DNA from: Cloeon dipterum
Lineage: Eukaryota; Arthropoda; Insecta; Ephemeroptera; Baetidae
Length of the DNA stretch: 64,000 bases
Direction: 5' to 3'
NCBI RefSeq assembly: GCF_949628265.1
Contig: NC_088787.1
Coordinates: 30,928,501-30,992,500, forward strand
Shown: positions 23,955 through 34,941 of the stretch, piece after piece
How positions within the stretch are numbered: position 1 is the first letter of the stretch
How the letters are laid out: each line of letters begins with the position of its first letter
Program-made: the position numbers and the translations under genes
Notes under the pieces: generated by a model
Database searches by the model: none
The model's input: the letters and a program-made list of their open reading frames with translations, nothing else
Told to the model about the DNA's origin: nothing

Positions 23955-24625
23955 CGTTTAACTCGTCTCAACAAGGCAAACAACTTTTATATTGACCTCA
24001 AAGTGGTAGGTCAAAGGTCAAGGTCATAAAATTGATTCTTGATTTAAAACTCGAATTTGAAATTGAAAATACCGGTCACTGTCGTGACACGACTCTGGCC
24101 TGATTTGCCCTAACAAGCACCTGCAGACCTAAGGCGCGGCGCGCGGCCGCCGGACGCTCCGGCCGCTAACCTAGAACCACACCATTTTATGTATAAAATT
24201 GGTCTTTCAGCACGCTACGACCGGTCTGGAAAATACTGAAATTTTTTATTTTTTTCAGAGCCATTTTTGTAGAGTACAAAAAATTTAGTTAAAAACATTA
24301 AAATTTGGATTGGAGTTTTTCCTCATTTTATTAAAAAAAAAGGAAACGTCGAAAACCCTTGTTTTTCGAGGTTGTTAAAAAACGATGATCGACTAAATCT
24401 CGACTTCTAATCATCTGCCCTGCCAAAAATCTTCATTAGCAAATGGACCACTAAAACCCGAGATTCGGGTGGCACAAAGTTCCAGAGGTAGAAAAAAGCA
24501 GAAATTGGGGTTGGTGGGTGACCACCCCTAAAACCCGTTGGCTGTCTAGGGGAAGTTGAGACGAGCCAAACGGTTTGAAATTTTTGCAATTCTGATGGCT
24601 CAAATCCGAGATTTGGTGATGCGTT
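23955..24625 (+). repeat. Dispersed repeat family R1, long copy
   Basis: This copy begins with AACTCGTCTCA and continues through CTCAAAGTGGTAGGTCAAAG, a TGTAGAGTACAAAAAATT block and AATCTCGACTTCTAAT. It ends with a TGAGACGAGCCAAACGGT block and CCGAGATTTGGTGA. The same ordered blocks occur near 47.8, 50.4-51.1, 57.1, 58.9 and 61.4 kb. A GC-rich insert (about 24075-24185, GGCGCGGCGCGCGGCCGCC) interrupts this copy. No coding capacity and no terminal inverted repeats were seen, so the class is unknown. Confidence 0.65.
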
Positions 24626-25539
24626 TTATTTGATAAAAGAGAGGTTAAGTTGCGACACAATTTATCAGAGTGCTTCTTGGATAATGCACGAAAACTTTGC
24701 AATTTATTTTTGATAATTTGCTGTCAACAGATGTCGCCACCTCAAATTACAATCGCTATTTTAATTTAAGAAACGAAAAACGACGCGTTCCAGTCTCGTA
24801 TTTTTTTCCAAGTCAAAAATCGACAGATTTCTTTCTTATATTGGTTTTTTAATTCATTAAATACCGGTCGTATTATGTAGTTAAATCGGTTGGCATTGAT
24901 AGCTCAAAAAAAGTTCTGTGTCGTGGAAATCGGTTTATCAGCTTCGCTTTCTATTTTAATTTTGAAATTTGATCGATTGATTTGCTGGCTCTCGGGCATG
25001 CTGGCAGAGAAATGTGCCATTTCTCCGTTTCTGTTGCATGTATCAAGTATCACGTCAAATCATTTTTTGAAATGAGCGGCATTCAGTCTCAAATTTAATG
25101 TCTGGAGTCGTTTAACCGATTAGTTTTAGGTAACGTCAGTAAAAAAATAAAACCTCCTCCTGTAAAATCGTGAAAAGTGCAGGTTTACCTTTTGTTCGCT
25201 GACGCAGAATGCATAAATTACTTTTTTCCGGACGCGTAACGATTGCCGGCTTTGGATTAGCTTAAATTGTTCGACGTGCCACCAGCGAGGGGGTTGGAAC
25301 TATTTTCTTAAGGTCGTTTGTTAAAGGATGAACAGGGAAGGTACAGCTTTGGATATTTTTTGTGTATACTTGCGCACGACGCTGCCAGTCGTGGTAAAAA
25401 TAAAAATTCACGCACCAGAAGAGGCGTGTCGCGAATTGTTAATGTTGACGAACTCATTTGATGGATTAAGTTATCTCAAGATTCAATGAATTACTTAGAT
25501 TTTGTTAAAAGAAGCATCTAGTAGAAAAAAGCCGACAGT
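24626..25539. other. Intergenic spacer before Pex11
   Basis: This is AT-rich DNA with no recognisable gene or repeat. The Pex11 promoter should lie in its last few hundred bases, but no definite element was identified. Confidence 0.4.
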
Positions 25540-26275
25540 ATGGAAGTGCTCATCCGTATAAACAATCAGACTGCCGGCCGTGACAAACTTGCAAGGTTTA
25601 TTTTTAATACATAGTACATATGCAAAAATATTCTGAATTAATTAACTCAATATCCAGGCTGCTCCAGTACATGAGCAGAGCCCTGTGGGCGATTCTGGAG
25701 GGCCGGCCTCGAGTGGTACACAAACTTCAGGGTCTCGAGTACGCCCTGTCAACGTTCCGCAAGCTGCTTCGGTGGGGTCGGTGCATCGAAGCCCTGCACT
25801 CAGCCCTGCAGGCCTTTTCGCACCCTGACGTGGTGCAACGCACCCTGCTTGCCATCGGACGCATTTCCAACGCGTGCTTCATGTTCGCCGACCATCTTTT
25901 GTGGCTCGGCAGGGCCGGGCTCGCCAAGGTCGACGCTAAAAAGTGGACTAGCATCTCCAACAGGTGACATATTTTATTTTGCCACATATTGTCCCTTATG
26001 TAAGAGGGAAATTTAATTCCAGGTACTGGCTGTACTCTCTGACGGTGAACCTGGTGCGAGATTTTATTGCCCTGAAGGAGGCGAAAGAGCGCAAGGGCTC
26101 GATCGTGAGCGAAGGAGCCTGGATTGTGGATACTGTTAAAAACAGCTGCGACTTGCTCATTCCCCTGACGGCCATGAACCACCTGAAACTCGGCCCAGCC
26201 AGCATTGGTCTCCTGGGCGTGGCCTCCTCGATCGCGGGCCTCCTGCCCATGGTGCATGCGCCGTTTAAAATCTAA
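25540..26275 (+). CDS. Pex11: Peroxisomal membrane protein PEX11
   Basis: Three exons (25540-25595, 25658-25963, 26023-26275) encode 204 residues. PEX11 proteins sit in the peroxisomal membrane, bend it through an amphipathic helix and start peroxisome elongation and fission. The family pattern is clear: an N-terminal NNQTAGRDKLARLLQY segment, then RKLLRWGRCIEALHSAL, ISNACFMFADHLLWLGR and SNRYWLYSLTVNLVRDF. A hydrophobic C-terminal segment, GPASIGLLGVASSIAGLLP, ends the protein as in animal PEX11A/B. It is somewhat shorter than vertebrate PEX11 beta (about 259 residues), the difference being the linker before the last helix. The splice joining exon 1 to exon 2 reconstitutes the KLARLLQY motif, which supports the model. 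SMC6 is convergent, 171 bases away. Confidence 0.93.
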
Positions 26276-26328
26276 ATGATTTTTAATTATGCTTGTTGAT
26301 TTTGCTCATTTTATACTTTTGTTACAAA

Positions 26329-26334
26329 AATAAA
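26329..26334 (+). terminator. Polyadenylation signal of Pex11
   Basis: AATAAA lies 54 bases after the Pex11 stop codon, inside the 171-base gap separating it from the SMC6 stop on the other strand. Confidence 0.6.
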
Positions 26335-26445
26335 TTTAAGGAACGGTTATAGCAAACGCTGTGATGTATTCAATTTAACGAATAGCAAATTTATCAACTA
26401 GAAAACTACAGAAATAAATTCAATTTTGTTGGCATGGAATGTTGT

Positions 26446-29400
26446 TTAGGAAGCACGAGGATCAGACAACCTAGAATATTAAATAGTTAAGTAAGCCCTT
26501 GTACAGAAATTAAGCGAGCCTTTGCTAGGGCTAGACAAACTTACTTGTGAATGGTGATGTGGGGCTGGGCAGCTAGGTTCAGTTCTTGAGGCGTGAAGAA
26601 GATGAACTGATTAGTGGGACGGCTGTCCGCCTCCCTCAGCAACATGTCCGTTGCTTTGCGCCTGTTGAAAAGATAAGTCACAACTAAAAATAATAATTTA
26701 CTAGAGGGTCAGACCTGTTGGCCATGTCCATGAACACGTCAAACTCGTCGAGCATGTAGAATGGAACGAGCAGTTTGTTCCAGACGGCCAGCACCAGGGC
26801 CACGGTCGTGAAGGAACGTTCGCCACCTGATAAGTTTCTAGCGCCCTCGCCTGATCTTCCCTTGAAATTGGTCGAGATCGACATGGTCTGTTTCTCAAGA
26901 TTGACCTCCAATTTTCCCTGAAATCAAATCATCACACACCAGTCACATTTAAAATTATTTGACGCGCACCTCGATTGGTTGCGAGCCGAAAAGGTTGGAG
27001 AAGTACAGGTTGATGTGAACAAAGGTGTTCATGACGGCATTCCCGTAGAAGGAGACACGCTTTTTCATGCTATCTTCCATCTCGGCCAAGTTTTTGGCCA
27101 CCAGCTGCAAGTTTTCTGTGTCTTTGGCAACCTTTTCATCGAGGCGTTCCACCTCGGCCTTTACCACGTCCACATCCTCCAGCTCAGCGTTCAATTTCTG
27201 CAAATAAAGCAAAATTTGTGTGATCATTACACCTTTCTTGGCCTATTTTCTGCCCATTTCTACAGCCTGATTTTTAATTCTTCAAAATAACCGACCTTGA
27301 TGACCGAATTCTGGCGTTCAATCTCCCTCAAAATGCTGCTTCGGTCCTTCTGAGTGTTGACACGCTCTCCGACCACGTTGGCAGCAGCCGCAGCATCGGC
27401 AACCTTCTTTCTCTGGGTGGTCAGTTCCGCCTCCAGCTGCACTCTCTTCTCAGCCATCACTTTCTGACGCTGCTTGCGCCTCTGAGCATTGTCCTCCTCG
27501 TCCTCAAGCTTGCGCTCCAACTGCCGCTTTCGCATCTCGCATTGACTGCATTTCTCATCCAACACCTCAAATTAAATATCAAAACACTACTTTCAATACG
27601 GCATCATATTTGAGTTAAAAATTTAGGACCAAGGTTCAGAAAAATTTCTGAATTTTCTGATTATTTAGCCTTCAGGGTAAATTAATGGCTCCTCCATAAA
27701 TTCTAAACTATTTTTAATAAACAGAAATCATTTGGTTTTAAAAAAGAATTAAAAAGTTAGTTATTTTTTAGTCACCTTCATTAAGATTATCATAAATTAA
27801 AAAATTCACCTTTCAACAGGTTTGTCTTTTCAATTTAATATGAAAATAATAACCATTTGAAGTTAAGAGTTAGCGAACAGCAGAAGCTCCCATCCGGAGC
27901 AACCGCGGCTCGAACAGGCATACTCTAGACTGAGGTGCCCATGCGACACTGAGGGCCGTTGTAACACAGGTTAAATTCAATTAACTTTATTTCCAAATCA
28001 TTCCTTAGACGCCCGAGAGTTGTTGATATAAATTTATAAAAAAAAAAACTTTGAAGTGGTGGTCCAGAGCGGAAGTTTTGATACGTTCTTGGCATCAAAA
28101 TTCTTAATTTCTTACAGTCAATATATATAGTTTAGAGTTACCCTAAATTCTGCAGCGAGTTGTTTCAGTTCGACCTCATACTGCTTCTTTATGGCCTCTT
28201 GTTCACTTCGGGCCTCGGAAGCGTGTTCCCTTTGTGACTGAATCTCTGCAATTTTCATCTCGTTTTCTTCCAACTCTTCTTGCTGCGGATTGACGATAAA
28301 TTGGAATGAACAAACCAAACAATTATACACACCAGGGTTTGCAAGTTGTCAACCGAATTGACCGGTTGCTGGTTTTCTGCGACGCGAATGGCAGCCGTCA
28401 GTCGCTCCACGGTTTGATCCAGTTCCTTGCGTCGCGTCTCGTGAGCAGCGACTTGCTCCTTGTGCTTTTTGTAGTCGTCCTCTCTCTGCCGCCACTCTTC
28501 CTCGGCACTCTTTCGCTCCTCAGCAGCCTGAGCCACGCGTTGCTCGTACAAGGCGATGTTGGCTTCCGTGCTTTTGACCAAGATTTGCACCTAAATTTTT
28601 CAATAAATTACCTAATCACACAGGTTGGCTTTTAAAATGCATACATCTCCCTCCTTGCCGTAGACCTTGAAGTTGGGAGAAGGAAACACCTGCTCTGCAT
28701 CCTTGGTCACAATCAACGAGCAGTTGCTAGGCACCCTGCAAAATTATTCTTAAAAATGCTGCAAAATTTTTAATGTTTACTTCCTTGAAACAAAATTGAA
28801 TCGGTTCTTAACCTATTGCTATTTTCTCGCCAGAAAGAATTTTCAGCTGTTTTGTTTTAATTATTTTGACATTTCATAACTTGATATTAGAAATTCAGCA
28901 CAAAACCGTTCCAAGGATTTTTTAACTCTCGGTTTAGTGATAAACTCCAACTCTTAATTTGAATAATGCAACAAAGTGGAGCATCCAGGAATGAACCTTT
29001 ATTCAAATAAATGACTTTAAAAATATGCTAAGAATTGTGCTGAAAGAACCATGAAAATTGGCTCAAAAGCCAATCAATATTAATCCGAAGCACTTTCACG
29101 AATCTAATTCAATGGTGCAATATAACTTACGTCTCACTACTCTGCATCATCTCAATGGCCTTCCTAGTGTCAGCGCAGAGCAAAACGTTTTCTACACGAC
29201 GTTGGTCAAGGAAGAAATTGAACAGTCTGGGATCCTCAATGTCAAGAATGTCGAGCAGACTGAGCAGGCCCTGCGGAGGGAACGGTAATCTTCCCTTCGT
29301 AGGAATTATTTAATTTGCATACAGGTGGTGCAACTGCCTTGGTGTTCTGAATGTCAAAAGGATGGTCAAAGAATTTGCTGACGACGCACTGCACGGGCCG

Positions 29401-31724
29401 CCCAACGATCCTACGCGCCAGGCCGTCCAGCACATTCTTGTCGTCGAAGTTGTCGCAGAAGAAAACCTGCATTTCCGATCTCAGCAGGTTTTCCACGGCC
29501 AAACTCCAAGAGTAATCCTTCAGCTTCAACTGATACAACGCAGTCAATGACGGATTCTCGGATCTGGATTTCTGAAGTGCTTACGTGCAAGCCAATCGGC
29601 CCAACAGGTTTGTGCTTGAACGATCCCTGTTGAGCGGCACGGTCCACTTCTCTCAACAAGTCAGGCATTTTGGGTCCGAAGACTGGTGGAATCGCAGAAG
29701 CGCTGCTCTCTCGACGTACACGTGCGAAGTTTTGCTCAGCATTTCCTAAGAATTTTTGTAAACCAAACTTGATTACAAAACTGACTTCTGAACGCATGAA
29801 AATTCTAAATTAAAATCAGGTTTTGCTTAAGCCACAGCAACGTTTTAAATAACATTGATATAGTTTTCATAAAAATGATGAGTAAAAAATATTGAAAAAA
29901 GGAACAGGCAAAAATACAAATCCCTGATTAATTTATGTCCCAGGTTAAGGCAGTTTGTTACCCGGCAACAACTTAAATATATTTTGGTCTCATGCCATAA
30001 GTTTGATGTAGAGGGAATTATTCAGCCGAGAGAAGAGAAATTGGCTGTCATTATTCAGTAGTTGCTTTCAAAACACTGGACAAGCAACTAAATTAATATT
30101 ATTTAATTAATAATATGAATGAGACGTGAATAAATATTACTGAGTCCACTTCTGGTTGATTCCATGTGTTCTTTGGCATTGGCGGCCCAGTGCTGCAGAT
30201 CTCTCATTTGACGCCTTTCTACGTCGAGCTGTTCCACAAGCGGCGTGAGTTCCTGAAGCGCCGCTGCAAGATTGCTTTTATTTTGTTCCAGCTGCTCCTG
30301 TTCCCTGGCCCTCTTCCTAGTCTCCGCATCACTCGACCTGGCAATTGAGAATTAATATGAGGGAGCAAGCCCAAAGGCGAATTCTCACTGATTGGCAATT
30401 CTTGCAATTTCCGCCTGCAGGTCCTTCCTCTCTCTGTTCAACACACTGATCTGTCCATCGAGAGACTGCATCGACCGACGTAGTTCATCAATCCTGTTTT
30501 GGGCATCCAGGTGCATCTTGTACTTGAGGTCCTTGTCCTGCTTTTTCTGGGTGTACAAGTTCCTAGCGTTCCTCCAGTCTTCGATCTCCAACCTGACGCA
30601 GAGAGAGTTTTCAATAAATTGGACATCATTTTCGAGCTTTTAATACTTCAGCTGATCTTGGACTTTGCTCCTCTCGTCTGCAAGCTTGTCGATTTTGGTT
30701 TGGAATGAATTCTGCTCAGAGCAGAGGGCATCCAGTCGGCCAGACAGCTGCAGCTCCTTTTCCTCCTCCTCTCGAACACCAGCCCAGGCCAGTTCCAGCT
30801 GCAACCTTTCTAGTTTTGACGAGGCCTGATGAGTTTTCTCGTGCTGCTTCACTTTCTGCTTCCAAGTTTTCAGCTCTTCTTCCACTCGCTTCAGACTAGC
30901 CGCCATTTGCGACTTCTTTTTGACCAGACCAGACACCTGATTTATTTTTTAACAATAAAAAACCGATTAATCTATTCAATTTTCTGCGCAATCAGGATAC
31001 TATACCTTATCCTTCAGTTCAGCCAATCGGACCTTGATGGCAGAGACTCCAGTTCCCTGCTCGATCAATGTGAACATTTGGCTCGGTTTGTTGTTGTGCA
31101 GAAACGTCTTCATCGTCTCCTGAGTAAGCAGGGCAAACGGGTTGGGCAGGTTGATGTTCAACGCCTGCAGCACCTCTCCCAGTTCAGATTTGGAGCAAGT
31201 GACTACGTTCCCAGAGGCCAAACCCACCGTCAGTCGGTTTGCTCCTTTGGCTGATAGAAAAAATTGCACTATTTTAAAATTAACTCAAGCTAATGTGATC
31301 CAGACCTGCGATGGTTCTGGTGAGGACAATGAGCAGTCCGTATCTGTCCATCTTGTACGAGTTGGGTCCCTGATTGGACAGCGTGATTTTCACGACCGCC
31401 TGTCGGCAGCCCAGCTTGACAAAGGCGGCCAGAGAACGACCACGCGCAGTGTCCGACGCCTTGGTTCCTAAGACCACCATCAGGGCAGCCATGATGGCGG
31501 ATTTCCCGCTGCCGTTCTTGCCAACCACCATGTTCACCCTAGGATTCAGTTCCAGGACTAGGTGACTGTGGCACATGAAATTGGTCAGTTCCACCTTCTT
31601 GATGATGCCGGCTAAGCCCTGATTATGTATATCAAAAATGTTAAATTGTTAGAAAATTAATGTGTAAAGCACATACTTGTGCATCTCGCCGGCTCAACTG
31701 AGAAGATTTACCCTTTCTGGACAT
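26446..31724 (-). CDS. SMC6: Structural maintenance of chromosomes protein 6
   Basis: Seventeen exons keep one frame for 1045 residues (human SMC6 has 1091): 31677-31724, 31306-31618, 31006-31250, 30647-30936, 30389-30592, 30141-30337, 29585-29745, 29323-29529, 29131-29270, 28645-28735, 28333-28590, 28142-28282, 27296-27565, 26970-27197, 26715-26917, 26545-26661 and 26446-26470. SMC6 pairs with SMC5 and the Nse proteins in a nuclear ATPase for recombination repair and replication-fork stability. The Walker A box GKNGSGKS is at residues 49-56, after VELTNFMCHSHLVLELNP, which is SMC6-specific. Coiled coils flank a hinge near 430-600 (GPKMPDLLREVD, GPIGLHLKLKDY). The signature LSGGERS is at about 960 and Walker B FYMLDEFDVFMD at about 984. 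The last exon is only 25 bases and supplies the typical basic/acidic end KLSDPRAS. All ATPase motifs are intact. Confidence 0.95.
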
Positions 31725-33166
31725 TTTGGTACAACCTAGAACGAAAAATGTACATATGATACATAAAATTGGAAAATTTCGCACACTTTAAAATATGTAA
31801 CAATAACGCATTGTACATTTTTACATAATGTTATTATTTCGTGACATTGCATACATACATTGACCGATGACATTGTATGTAATTTTAAGTACATAATTAT
31901 TATAATTAACAAAAATTTTGGGCCCATACACGTTCATTCACTCAAGTTATAAAATGGGAAACCAATTATTATGCTTGATTAACAACATGCACACTTCTAT
32001 TTTTTTTTATCTCTGATTGAATTGCAAGCCTGGATTCACCTTTATCACTGCAGCTGAATTTAATTCAAGCAGAAAACTCAACGCTGATTGTGAGCCTAGC
32101 CATTCCTCAATAACAAGCCAGCCAGATGGCCAAAATTGAGCTGATTGAGGATTGAGCTAACTTTTCAATGGAGAATTCCTCAAGACTGGCGTGAGTCGCT
32201 TGGCTTCGCTTCCTTCTCTATAATCTGCTGCTCTGTTCAGTTCAGACAACAGGAAATGGCAGGCGCTGGTTTGCTGCGACAGTCCCTAAAACTGATTGAA
32301 ACCGAACCGAACCGAAAAAAATCCTCTTGTTGACAAACGGGTCATGCTGCCTGCAGAAGGCGGGATGCGGAATTCCAGCAACACGTAGCCAATCAGAGCG
32401 CTGGAAATGTTTGATGCGCAAACCCTTCAGCTGATTGTTGTTGTGAGTGTGAGCATGAGCAGCGCGAAAAGTGACTGTGACTGCAACGCAACGGGCAACC
32501 GGTTATAATAAAAAATTAGCGAAAATTAGCTTAATGTACAGAACTAGAGTCCTTAGGACTCTAACAAGAACGAGTGCGATTGAACATCGAAAATCGAAAA
32601 TTCTGTTGCGTATCATGACCAATGGCTGACTCTCAGTCAGGGTTGCTACAAATCGCACTTCTTATAATAAAATGTAGTGTAGAAATCGTTTTTTTTTCAA
32701 TTTTTACTAGTTTCTTGCTGGCAATATTTGCACCTGTTTTCAATAATTTTCTAATTATTATTAGATCATGACCTCGACTTAAAAATTGTCAGAAATTTTT
32801 GGAGAAATAGAGGCAGAAAATAGCAGTTTTAAATAATATATTTATGCTCAGTAGAGAAATTTTTGACAACTCTGACTGCCAATTTCAAATTTTCACAGGA
32901 GGAAAATTGAACAATTCATTTCTTGCGCAAGAAAAAGGTAAAAATCTTGAGGTTAAAACCAGTGGATAAAAACTCTGCTTGCCTGAGTGGACTCGTTCCA
33001 CTCCTACTGACACTAGAAAATGCTATTGCAATTCATGATTTTTATTTCATGGGCGTTTCTTTAAAAAAAGCTCGATTTTTATGAAAGAATTAAGTTTATT
33101 ATTTGAACTATCAGATCATTCATTTGGAAATTTAAAATCACACAAACCGATTGATATAAAGTAACA
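31725..33166. promoter_or_regulatory. SMC6 upstream region
   Basis: A TTCTAG acceptor just before the SMC6 ATG suggests a 5' UTR intron, placing the promoter further up. A CCAATCA box at 32389-32395 in a GC-richer patch (about 32340-32490) is the best promoter candidate. At 32688-32820 lies a repeat copy shared with 61.9-62.2 kb. The remainder shows nothing recognisable. Confidence 0.4.
32688..32820. repeat. Dispersed repeat R2, uninterrupted copy
   Basis: The segment with AGTTTCTTGCTGGCA followed by TTTTCTAATTATTATTAG, ATGACCTCGACTT and AATAGAGGCAG is repeated, diverged, at 61886-61940 plus 62156-62245. There the two halves are separated by about 215 bases. This copy shows the pre-insertion arrangement. 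Confidence 0.6.
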
Positions 33167-34101
33167 TCATGTTGTTTGATTATAGGAACCGCTCTTTTCA
33201 TCTCTCTCTCTCAAAGACACATAATTGTGAAGCGTTGGTGGCAACCTATTCCTCAGGCTTTCAATCTTTTGAAACAACTCCTGCCCACTCGACGAACTGC
33301 AACCAATCGAACTGCGGAGAGCTATTCTGCTCAACTGCTTTAGAGAGCTGGGCTTGCGGCGCATTTGTTTCAGAAAGCCTTGCCACGTGCCTTCGTCATT
33401 TTCTTGATACAGTTTCATTTGAATTACATTCTCAATGAAGGTTTCAATTACAGAGCAAATTCTTTTTCCATGGGGAAGACCAAATTCAATCAGCATTGGG
33501 AACAGAAATTTAAAATATTCCACCTTGCGTCCGATCACGCTGTCCAGGACGTACACAGGACTGGGCCACCAGTACATCAAAAGGTTTCGTAGGAGGGGCA
33601 CGCAGCGAGCAAAGACGGCCAGAGATATTGCGTCCGGGATGGTGTACAGAGATCTGAAAACAAAAATGCAAAAGTTGTACCCCCATATATACGTGCTTGC
33701 ATAGTCACAAAGCTGCACTCTTTTAACACGCACCTGCACGATATTCTTGACACAAAAGTTGGCTCTGCTCCATTTTCGATCAGCATTCGAGCCATGCGTA
33801 AAATTCTGTCGGCGTGTAAGGGGTTCCTCGACTGCCAGGCAAGGGCAGTAAGGGGTGGGATGTCGCCGTATGTGGTGTTGCAGTTCTTCGAGAGCAGATC
33901 CCTCAGCTCGTCCTCAGTGTGCTCATTAATATTATACATCAATAAAAATGACACAAGGCTGGCACTAGTCCACATGATTTTTTGATCATTGTGTTCAGGA
34001 CGCATGGTGTCGGAGACATCCACCAAACATCCATCGAAGTCACGTGAACGAAGTTGATAATTATTCGTCAGGAAGCTCGTCGAAACTGTTTGGACGTCCA
34101 T
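33167..34101 (-). CDS. Ankyrin-like protein with C-terminal SOCS box (ASB-like)
   Basis: Two exons (33734-34101 and 33167-33653) encode 284 residues. The C-terminus reads PSSLKQLSRIALRSSIG and then RLPPTLHNYVSL. That is the pattern of a SOCS box: an elongin-BC binding helix with S-L-x-x-L-x-R, and a proline-containing Cul5 segment ending in L-x-x-Y. Upstream, PLTALAWQSRN and ARMLIENGAEPT are ankyrin-repeat-like but irregular, and VLDSVIGRKVEYFKFLFPML could be a further degenerate repeat. ASB proteins act as substrate receptors of cullin-5 ubiquitin ligases in the cytoplasm; that role is inferred. The start ATG at 34101 was preferred because the upstream extension has only a GTG. The gene is divergent from the Cep152-like gene with 840 bases between starts. 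The specific family member is not recognised. Confidence 0.6.
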
Positions 34102-34699
34102 TATGCAGTCTTCTAGCTCGTGCACGAGTGTTCAGTTAAGACTGAAATATTTAAAAAAAAATTTCATTGATAGTTATCAATCACAACCAAAAAATATATA
34201 CATAATATAATATATTATTTGAAAATAGTACATAATACGACATAATATATCATACATACGTAATGTGCAATGCACGAAAAAATATTTAAGAGAAACAGAA
34301 CGATATCTGTTATATATATATATGTATATATTTTCTTTTAAATAAGGAATTCCAGAGATTAGCTACGCTAATTGAATGCGTGAAAAGTAGATTATATTAA
34401 TTTAAATTAGCGGATTCAACAAAAATAGGTATGTATTTGCGCAATATCCCTCTTATTACCATAGGTCAGCGAACGAGCGAAAAACAATCACATTATCAAA
34501 CAAACAAACAGTTATTACATAATAATCACTTACCCAAATGGAAAACGAGATTAAAGATCGCCGTAATTAAGCGGACGAACCAATGCTGGATCGCAATATT
34601 AATTAATTTGAGAGTAAATCTAAAAATTCCAAGGAATGGCGGTCCCACGTGTAAGGAGTGAGGAAGCGTCGATGTTACCATGTGAGTTGTGACTGTTGA

Positions 34700-34830
34700 G
34701 GCTCAAAACTATCAGTTGCTATGCGCAAGCGTCGAGAGCCAATCACCGCGCGTCCAGTGCGCTTGTTTCCTGATCATCCAATCACAGTGCGAGTAGCTTT
34801 GGCGCGCATCACATTACATTGATCACATGG
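34700..34830. promoter_or_regulatory. Likely bidirectional promoter with two CCAAT boxes
   Basis: CCAATCA occurs at 34739-34745 and 34778-34784 within a GC-richer patch containing CGCGCGTCC and GGCGCGCATC. It lies between the divergent ASB-like (start 34101) and Cep152-like (start 34942) genes. No TATA box is evident. A shared promoter is an inference from position and composition. Confidence 0.45.
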
Positions 34831-34941
34831 CTCTCCATTCTCAAAACAAAACATTCGTGTTTGTGTTTATGTTTTTTGTGGCTCTAATATTTTGGTCATT
34901 TTCCGCGTATTTATGAGATTGCAGAAAAATTTTGAGGCGCA

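Noticed and set aside
27860-27980. Possible SINE with a tRNA-like B box (GGCTCGAAC) in an SMC6 intron
   Set aside because: The A box, tail and target duplication are not visible; the match to the B-box consensus is partial.
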